Shown one piece after another: positions 29,862-34,452 of a stretch of DNA of 34,452 nt (position 1 is the first letter of the stretch; every line of letters starts with the position of its first letter). The DNA comes from Parcubacteria group bacterium (lineage in GTDB: Bacteria > Patescibacteriota > Minisyncoccia > Portnoybacterales > UBA2143): assembly GCA_002685955.1 (NCBI GenBank), contig NYYU01000032.1:1-34452 (forward strand). The letters run 5' to 3'. The notes beneath the pieces were generated by a model that made no database searches, was not told the DNA's origin, and saw only the letters and a program-made list of their open reading frames with translations. The translations under genes were made by a program, and so were the position numbers.

Positions 29862-30548
29862 ATGGATTTATCTTCTTTTGAAAAAATTATTAAGATAAAG
29901 TTTAATAATCAGGACCTGCTTCAGCAGGCCCTGGTCCATCGTTCCTATTTAAATGAAAACCCGGATTTTCATTTAAAAGATAATGAGCGGCTTGAGTTTT
30001 TGGGTGATGCGGTTTTGGAAATGGTCGTGACCGAATATATTTATCAGAATTATCCTAATTCAGAAGGGGAATTAACTAACTGGCGAGCCGCTTTGGTTAA
30101 TGCTAAAATGCTGGCTAAGATTGCTCAGCGGTTGAGCGTTAATGATTATTTATTCTTAAGTTATGGCGAAGCCAAGGACACGGGCCGGGCCCGCCAATAT
30201 ATTCTAGCTGATGCTCTGGAAGCTTTAATCGGAGCGATCTATCTAGATCAGGGATATGAAAAAGTCAGTCAATTTATTAAAAGGAATATTTTAAAAGAAT
30301 TACCCCAGATTATTAAGCAAAAACTTTATCAAGATCCCAAGAGCCGTTTTCAAGAGCAAGCTCAGGATCGAGTCGGTATTACGCCAGCCTATGAAGTACT
30401 CAAGGAGTGGGGGCCGGATCATGCCAAAAGCTTTATTATCGGTGTTTATCTTGAAAAAGAATTAGTTGCCCAGGGCCAAGGTGTTTCTAAGCAAGAAGCG
30501 CAAGAAAGAGCAGCCCAAGCAGCTTTAGAAAAAAAGGAATGGAATTAA
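29862..30548 (+). CDS. rnc: Ribonuclease III
   Basis: Double-strand-specific endonuclease for rRNA processing and mRNA decay. The catalytic signature is NERLEFLGDAVLE (41-53, with E45 and D49), and the second acidic cluster is ADALEALIGAIYLDQG. The C-terminal dsRNA-binding domain starts at DPKSRFQEQAQ and ends SKQEAQERAAQAALE. Length 228 aa is normal. This enzyme could act on the long perfect stems in RNase P RNA and in the 16S insertion, as it does on intervening sequences in other bacteria. That use is inference. Confidence 0.95.
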   Translation: MDLSSFEKIIKIKFNNQDLLQQALVHRSYLNENPDFHLKDNERLEFLGDAVLEMVVTEYIYQNYPNSEGELTNWRAALVNAKMLAKIAQRLSVNDYLFLSYGEAKDTGRARQYILADALEALIGAIYLDQGYEKVSQFIKRNILKELPQIIKQKLYQDPKSRFQEQAQDRVGITPAYEVLKEWGPDHAKSFIIGVYLEKELVAQGQGVSKQEAQERAAQAALEKKEWN

Positions 30549-30552
30549 AATT

Positions 30553-30990
30553 ATGCTAATTATTCGTTTAACTAGAACAGGCAAGAAGAACGCTCCTAAA
30601 TTTAGAGTCGTTCTTATCAAAAAAACAGCTCCGCCTAAAAGCGGGAAGTTTTCAGAAATCTTGGGTAGTTACAATCCAAGATCAAAAGAAATTAGTTTGA
30701 ATAAAGAAAGAATACAATATTGGTTGTCTCAAGGAGTGCCAACTTCTGAAACAGTCCATAATCTATTGGTCGCTCAGGGAGTAATTAAAGGGCCTAAAAT
30801 TAAAAAGAAATTGAAAATTAAGAAAAAGAAATCAGCCACAGACACAGAAGAAAAACCAGCTGAAGAAAAGAAAGAAGAAAAACCAGCTGAAGAAAAGAAA
30901 GAAGAAAAACCAACTGAAGAAAAAAAAGAAGAAAAATCAGAAGAAAAACCAAAAGAAGAAGAGATTGACAAAACCGAAAAAAAGGAATAG
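30553..30990 (+). CDS. rpsP: 30S ribosomal protein S16 with a long charged tail
   Basis: Small-subunit protein. The core (1-80) is clear: IIRLTRTGKKNAPKFRVVLI, then GKFSEILGSYNPRSKEI and WLSQGVPTSETVHNLL. From about residue 85 a lysine patch is followed by about 50 residues of imperfect EEKPAEEKKEEK-type repeats, giving 145 aa against the usual 80-90. The tail is low-complexity and likely disordered; repeat number probably varies between strains. It begins 4 nt after rnc and precedes khpA, a common rpsP-khpA order. Confidence 0.95.
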   Translation: MLIIRLTRTGKKNAPKFRVVLIKKTAPPKSGKFSEILGSYNPRSKEISLNKERIQYWLSQGVPTSETVHNLLVAQGVIKGPKIKKKLKIKKKKSATDTEEKPAEEKKEEKPAEEKKEEKPTEEKKEEKSEEKPKEEEIDKTEKKE

Positions 30991-31068
30991 AATAAGGAAA
31001 GAGTAGCAGTGTCAGAGAAAGGTCGAGCTGCTATAGATAGAAATCACAAATTAACGATATAAAGACTT

Positions 31069-31425
31069 ATGGCAAAGACACAAACCGATCAGGAATTCTT
31101 GGAGTTAGTTGTCAAATCCATTGTTGGTAACCCTGATGATGTTAAAGTGGTCCGAACAGTTGATGAAATGGGAGTTCTTTTAACTCTTAAAGTCAACCCA
31201 GAAGATATGGGCCAAATTATTGGACGACAAGGATCTACTGCCCGGGCAATTCGTTCTATTTTAAGAGTTATCGGCGTTAAGAATAACGCTCGCATCAACC
31301 TTAAGATCGAAGAGCCAGAAGGTGGTAGGGTCAGACCTCAAGAAAGTGCACCTGCTTCAGAAGGCGCTTCTGAAAGCGATGTTAAAAAAGGCGTTGACGA
31401 AGTAGTTGATGAATTGAAGCTGTAA
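31069..31425 (+). CDS. khpA: KH-domain RNA-binding protein KhpA
   Basis: Small RNA-binding protein (YlqC family) encoded next to rpsP in many bacteria. The first residues (QEFLELVVKSIVGNPDDVKV) are typical. The KH domain has the GxxG loop in MGQIIGRQGSTARAIRSIL. An acidic tail (about 90-118) ends the protein. Length 118 aa against about 75-80 for Firmicutes KhpA, owing to that tail. A rimM gene, often found between khpA and trmD, is absent here; instead there are about 225 bp of hairpins before trmD. Confidence 0.92.
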   Translation: MAKTQTDQEFLELVVKSIVGNPDDVKVVRTVDEMGVLLTLKVNPEDMGQIIGRQGSTARAIRSILRVIGVKNNARINLKIEEPEGGRVRPQESAPASEGASESDVKKGVDEVVDELKL

Positions 31426-31455
31426 ACTCTAAATACTTTGTTTTACAGATTAACG

Positions 31456-31522
31456 AAAACTGTGCTTCCGCCAGAGGCGGACCCGCCTCTGGCGGGACTC
31501 CTCCAAGGGAATCGCAGTTTTT
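31456..31522 (+). terminator. Probable terminator of the rpsP-khpA operon with a nested palindrome
   Basis: Outer stem AAAACTGTG / CGCAGTTTTT around a perfect inner palindrome CCGCCAGAGGCGG (31468-31480) and CCGCCTCTGGCGG (31483-31495). The inner GC-rich palindrome looks like an inserted repeat in the terminator loop. Confidence 0.6.
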
Positions 31523-31583
31523 GTATGAAGAATTTTGTTAAAAATTAAAGCTAAAAGCGAATAATTTTTAGAACAAAATCTTT

Positions 31584-31639
31584 AGTCGCCTGAGGCGACT
31601 GCTCAGTTTTAATAACAAAATTTGCTTTAGCAAATTTTG
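31584..31639. repeat. Two hairpins in the spacer before trmD
   Basis: AGTCGCCTGAGGCGACT (31584-31600) belongs to the TGTCG/CGACA palindrome family. CAAAATTTGC-ttta-GCAAATTTTG (31616-31639) lies 11 nt before the trmD ATG and may affect its translation. No gene is seen in 31426-31650. Confidence 0.7.
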
Positions 31640-31650
31640 ATAAAAATTGC

Positions 31651-32319
31651 ATGAGATTTGATATTATCAGCATATTTCCAAATATTTTTGATTCGTATTT
31701 TAATGAATCTATTATTAAGCGCGCTCAAAAAAGAAAGTTAATTAAAATTAATATTCATGATTTGCGCGATTATACTCAAGACCGCCATAAAACGGTCGAT
31801 GATAAGCCCTATGGCGGCGGTTTTGGCATGGTTTTAATGGTTAAGCCAATCCAAAAAGCAGTCCAGGCGATTAAGAAGCCCCGACGTAAAGTCGGGATCC
31901 CAACCCAAAAGGCGTCGGGAAAAAGAAAAGTTATTTTACTTTCAGCCAAGGGTAGAAAATTTGACCAGCGAATGGCGAAGAGATTCTCAAAACTAGATCA
32001 GTTAATTATTATTTCCGGTCGTTACGAAGGAGTTGATGAGCGAGTGGCTAAATATATTGCTGATCAAGAGATTTCCATTGGTGATTATGTTTTGACTGGG
32101 GGAGAAGTACCGGCCATGGTTATGGTTGATGCGGTTACTCGTTTAATCCCGGGAGTGATTACTAAAGGGTCGTTAGAGCAGGAGAGTTTTCCTCAGTATA
32201 CCCGGCCAGAGAGTATTAAGATTAATAACAAACAAAGAAAAGTACCTAGGGTTCTATTATCAGGCAATCATAAGAAGATTGAACAATGGCAGGAAAAGCA
32301 TGTTAAGATTTTTAAATAG
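31651..32319 (+). CDS. trmD: tRNA (guanine-37-N1)-methyltransferase TrmD with an in-frame palindrome insertion
   Basis: SPOUT-family enzyme making m1G37 in tRNAs, which prevents frameshifting. The start MRFDIISIFPNIFDSYFNES, the DLRDYTQDRHKTVDDKPYGGG segment (quoted in part as HKTVDDKPYGGG), the knot region ISGRYEGVDERV and SIGDYVLTGGEVPAMVMVDA are diagnostic. The C-terminus is short (222 aa against about 250). Residues about 76-91 (RRKVGIPTQKASGK) are a repeat-encoded insert between the VKPIQKAVQAI helix and the VILLSAKG strand; other TrmD proteins go directly from helix to strand. No rplS follows; the rRNA operon does. Confidence 0.93.
   Translation: MRFDIISIFPNIFDSYFNESIIKRAQKRKLIKINIHDLRDYTQDRHKTVDDKPYGGGFGMVLMVKPIQKAVQAIKKPRRKVGIPTQKASGKRKVILLSAKGRKFDQRMAKRFSKLDQLIIISGRYEGVDERVAKYIADQEISIGDYVLTGGEVPAMVMVDAVTRLIPGVITKGSLEQESFPQYTRPESIKINNKQRKVPRVLLSGNHKKIEQWQEKHVKIFK
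31879..31924. repeat. Translated palindromic repeat (RRKVGIPTQK family), copy in trmD
   Basis: CCCGACGTAAAGTCGGGATC matches the dedA copy over its first 20 nt; the second hairpin ends GGCGTCGGGAAAA. Same orientation and reading frame as in dedA. Confidence 0.88.
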
Positions 32320-32323
32320 GTTG

Positions 32324-32352
32324 TTGACATGGTTTTTTAAATAGGATAAGAT
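32324..32352 (+). promoter_or_regulatory. rRNA operon promoter
   Basis: TTGACA (32324-32329), 17-nt spacer, TAAGAT (32347-32352), starting 5 nt after the trmD stop. The predicted start is about 32359. Confidence 0.82.
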
Positions 32353-32357
32353 AGAAA

Positions 32358-32370
32358 TGTTCTTTGAAAA
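32358..32370 (+). promoter_or_regulatory. boxA-like antitermination site
   Basis: TGTTCTTTGAAAA closely matches the NusB/S10 boxA of Firmicutes rRNA leaders. It lies at the very 5' end of the predicted transcript. nusB is encoded about 2.5 kb upstream. Confidence 0.6.
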
Positions 32371-32383
32371 TTTCATATGAAGA

Positions 32384-32451
32384 TAACTGCAATTTTGTGC
32401 AGTTGTCCCAATCTATTAAAATATAACAGGATTATTGTCGCTTTAGCGACA
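32384..32451 (+). repeat. Hairpins in the 16S leader
   Basis: AACTGCA-attttg-TGCAGTT (about 32384-32404) and TGTCGCTTTAGCGACA (32436-32451). The second belongs to the palindrome family found in 16S h6 and h10. No processing stem with the downstream spacer could be matched by eye. Confidence 0.6.
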
Positions 32452-32465
32452 TATTGTTATTTATT

Positions 32466-32501
<36 letters not shown>

Positions 32502-32527
32502 TGTGGATAAGGCATGCAAGTCGAACG

Positions 32528-32542
32528 GTCGCCTTAGGCGAC
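32528..32542. repeat. Palindrome at the tip of 16S helix 6 (V1)
   Basis: GTCGCCTTAGGCGAC, identical to the copy at 32626-32640 in V2. Confidence 0.8.
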
Positions 32543-32625
32543 AGTGGCGAACGGGTTAGTAACACGTAGGGATTTACCTTGAAGTCTGGAACAACTCGGA
32601 GAAATTCGAGCTAATACCAGATAGT

Positions 32626-32640
32626 GTCGCCTTAGGCGAC
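32626..32640. repeat. Palindrome at 16S helix 10 (V2)
   Basis: GTCGCCTTAGGCGAC, the same 15-mer as in V1. A variant lies upstream of trmD and another in the leader. Confidence 0.8.
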
Positions 32641-32900
32641 TAAAGTTTTTCCGATTTATCGGAACTTCGCTTCGAGAAAAACCTGCGTCCTATCAGCTTG
32701 TTGGTAAGGTAATGGCTTACCAAGGCTATGACGGGTAGGGGGAGTGAGAGCTTGACCCCCAACAGAGGTACTGCGACACGGACCTCACACCTACGGGTGG
32801 CAGCAGTCGAGAATCTTCCACAATGGGCGAAAGCCTGATGGAGCGACACCGCGTGTTTGATGACTCCCTTCGGGGTGTAAAGAACTTTTCTGGAGGAACA

Positions 32901-33038
32901 ATCCCCCACCTAATTTGGATTTTAATAAGAGACAACCTTTAATTTTGTTTTAGGAACAATTTTATGTTGAATATTAATTTATTTGTTGTAGCTATAATTT
33001 TTGCAAAGCAAAAATTGTATCCAAATTAGGTGGGGGAT
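32901..33038. mobile_element. Inverted-repeat insertion in 16S helix 17 (V3)
   Basis: Perfect 20-nt ends ATCCCCCACCTAATTTGGAT (32901-32920) and the exact inverse complement (33019-33038) enclose a 98-nt AT-rich interior. The interior has a further hairpin (ATTTTTGC-aaa-GCAAAAAT) and no convincing ORF. It sits where h17 is in other 16S genes, so the arms extend that helix. The outer CCCCCACC is shared with the repeats in RNase P RNA. It could be an RNase III-excised intervening sequence or a non-autonomous element. Confidence 0.7.
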
Positions 33039-33334
33039 GAGCGTACTCCAGGAATAAGGGGCGGCTAACTTCGTGCCAGAAGCCTCGGTAATACGAAGGC
33101 CCCAAGCGTTATCCGGAATCACTGGGCGTAAAGCGTGGGTAGGCGGTTTTGATAGTGGCTGGTTAAATTCTGGAGCTCAACTCCAGAGCGGCTGGTCAAA
33201 CGTCAAAACTAGAGCAAGTGAGAGGCTAGTGGAACTTACCAAGTAGGGGTGAAATCCGTTGATATGGTAGGGAACGCCAAAAGCGAAGGCAACTAGCTGG
33301 TGCTTAGCTGACGCTGAGCCACGAAAGCGTGGGG

Positions 33335-33369
<35 letters not shown>

Positions 33370-34083
33370 GTAAACGATGTCAACTAGCCGTCTGGAGTAT
33401 CGACCCTCTGGGTGGCGAAGCTAACGCGTTAAGTTGACCGCCTGGGAAGTACGGTCGCAAGACTAAAACTCAAAGGAATAGACGGGGACTTGCACAAGCG
33501 GTGGACCATGTGGTTTAATTCGACGACAAGCGAGGAACCTTACCAGGGCTAGACATCCTAATGAAAGTCTATTGAAAAATAGACCTTCTCTCAAGGACAT
33601 TAGGGTCAGGTGGTGCACGGTTGCCGTCAGCATGTGCCTTGAGGTGCTCCCTTAAATGGGTTAACATGCGCAACCCTCGCCCTGTGTTACAAGTGTCACA
33701 GGGAACTGCCTCTGAATAAGGGGAGGAAGGCGAGGATGACGTCAAATCAGCGTGTCCTTTGATGCCCTGGGCTACACACGTGGTACAATGGCCAAGACAA
33801 AGGGTCGCCAAACCGTAAGGTGGAGCTAATCCCATCAAACTTGGTCCCAGTTCGGATTGAGGGCTGCAATTCGCCCTCATGAAGTCGGAATCGCTAGTAA
33901 TCGTGAATCAGCCATGTCACGGTGAATACGTTCTCAAGTCTTGTACTCACCGCCCGTCACATTAGGGAAGCCGGTAGTACCCGAAGTCTCTCTTTTTAGA
34001 GGGCCTAAGGTAAGATTGGTGACCAGAATGAAGTCGTAACAAGGCACCGGTAGCGGAAGCTGTCGGTGGATCACCTCCTTTCT

Positions 34084-34180
34084 AAATTTTTTTCTACGAA
34101 AAAAATTTGGGGTGTCGATTGAGATTGAAAATTAGAATTCTATTTTCAATCTTAGGGTATTGATCTTGGAGCCCCAAATT
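34084..34180. repeat. Structured 16S-tRNA spacer hairpins
   Basis: AAATTTTTTTC-tac-GAAAAAAATTT (34084-34108), then a 15-bp stem AGATTGAAAAT...ATTTTCAATCT with a one-base bulge (34122-34152). The second is enclosed by AATTTGGGG (34104-34112) pairing with CCCCAAATT (34172-34180). Probable pre-rRNA processing structures; the first and the enclosing stem compete. Confidence 0.6.
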
Positions 34181-34231
34181 AAGATCATTATTGGGACAAC
34201 TACACAAGATTACGCAGTTATTCATAAGATA

Positions 34232-34253
34232 CTTGCCTGAGCAGGTATTTTTT
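34232..34253 (+). terminator. Terminator-like hairpin before tRNA-Ile
   Basis: ACTTGC-ctga-GCAGGT (6 bp including one G-U) followed by ATTTTTT. It overlaps the -35 box and spacer of the promoter at 34233-34261. Confidence 0.5.
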
Positions 34254-34261
34254 GATATAAT
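34233..34261 (+). promoter_or_regulatory. Internal promoter for tRNA-Ile and downstream 23S
   Basis: TTGCCT (34233-34238), 17-nt spacer, TATAAT (34256-34261). The tRNA begins 11 nt later. Confidence 0.6.
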
Positions 34262-34271
34262 ATTTTTGTTC

Positions 34272-34345
34272 GGGCGTATAGCTCAGTTGGTTAGAGCGCG
34301 TCACTGATAATGACGAGGTCCTTGGTTCGAATCCAAGTACGCCCA
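34272..34345 (+). tRNA. tRNA-Ile (GAT)
   Basis: Acceptor GGGCGTA/TACGCCC, D arm GCTCAGTTGGTTAGAGC, anticodon stem CGTCA/TGACG with loop CTGATAA (anticodon GAT), T arm CTTGG-TTCGAAT-CCAAG, discriminator A. No encoded CCA. Its place after 16S is the usual rRNA-operon spacer position. Confidence 0.96.
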
Positions 34346-34346
34346 C

Positions 34347-34445
34347 ATAAATTTTTCGCTTCACTCAAAATTTGAGTAATGAGTAATTTGTATTTTGTAA
34401 TTGGCGCAATGAATTATTTTATAAAGATTTTAGCGAAAAATTTAT
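34347..34445. repeat. Inverted repeat after tRNA-Ile at the window edge
   Basis: ATAAATTTTTCGCT (34347-34360) and AGCGAAAAATTTAT (34432-34445) are perfect 14-nt inverse complements. Probably spacer structure before 23S, which lies outside the window. Confidence 0.6.
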
Positions 34446-34452
34446 CCCTAAT

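Noticed and set aside
30774-30971. Minus-strand 65-aa serine/phenylalanine-rich ORF
   Set aside because: Antisense shadow of the EK-repeat tail of rpsP.
32901-33038. Group I intron or homing-endonuclease ORF in 16S
   Set aside because: The insertion is only 138 nt, shows no intron core or ORF, and lies in a variable helix rather than a conserved site.

Overview
The window looks like a chromosomal segment of a Candidate Phyla Radiation (Patescibacteria) bacterium, most likely of the Parcubacteria branch. This is inferred from several signs. The 16S rRNA is divergent, with substitutions in the 530 loop and other universally conserved blocks and an insertion in the V3 region. The genome is AT-rich, gene packing is tight with many start/stop overlaps, and several proteins are shortened (MiaB without TRAM, RF2 without domain 1). 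Small GC-rich palindromes are scattered through intergenic DNA, inside reading frames and inside rRNA. UGA is used as a stop and an RF2 gene is present, so the code is not the UGA-Gly code of Gracilibacteria/SR1. I could not run any search, so the lineage is a judgement.

Layout. 1-1.1 kb: a minus-strand MiaB-like tRNA methylthiotransferase. 1.3-5.6 kb: a plus-strand run of GT2 glycosyltransferase, GalT-like uridylyltransferase, DedA membrane protein, triosephosphate isomerase and phosphoglycerate kinase. 5.7-7.9 kb: recJ and an RNase HI. 7.98-8.65 kb: the RNase P RNA gene with its own promoter and terminator; its P3 hairpin loop holds a GIY-YIG nuclease ORF. 8.7-20.8 kb: a cell-surface block (polyprenyl-phosphate sugar transferase, three GT4 glycosyltransferases, a DUF4012 surface protein, a LamG-domain protein, MurJ, then LepA), with a 38-aa membrane ORF on the minus strand. 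20.8-24.05 kb: a 34-aa membrane ORF (minus), ftsB/divIC, tRNA-Gly, tRNA-Thr, prfB, ftsE, ftsX, tRNA-Gln. 24.05-25.4 kb: palindromes and a Panacea-type toxin-antitoxin pair, which looks acquired. 25.4-27.5 kb: FKBP peptidyl-prolyl isomerase and a large membrane protein. 27.5-32.3 kb: iscS, iscU, rpmF, nusB, rnc, rpsP, khpA, trmD. 32.3 kb to the end: start of an rRNA operon (promoter, boxA, 16S with an insertion, spacer, tRNA-Ile); 23S is not reached.

The most interesting signal is a set of inverted-repeat insertions in structured RNA genes. The 16-nt arms CCCCCCACCACTTTTT / AAAAAGTGGTGGGGGG flank the GIY-YIG ORF in helix P3 of RNase P RNA. The same arms, with no ORF between them, form a second hairpin about 215 bp downstream, in the P15-P17 region of the same RNA. 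A 20-bp perfect inverted repeat that also begins with CCCCCACC encloses an insertion in helix 17 of 16S rRNA. One reading is a minimal mobile element (nuclease plus terminal inverted repeats) with non-autonomous derivatives that survive because their ends fold into extensions of existing RNA hairpins. Other palindrome families are translated in frame within TrmD, DedA, DUF4012 and a glycosyltransferase, sit at two variable-region hairpin tips of 16S, or abut glycosyltransferase start codons. Many promoters place the -10 box only 7-9 nt before the ATG, implying frequent leaderless mRNAs.
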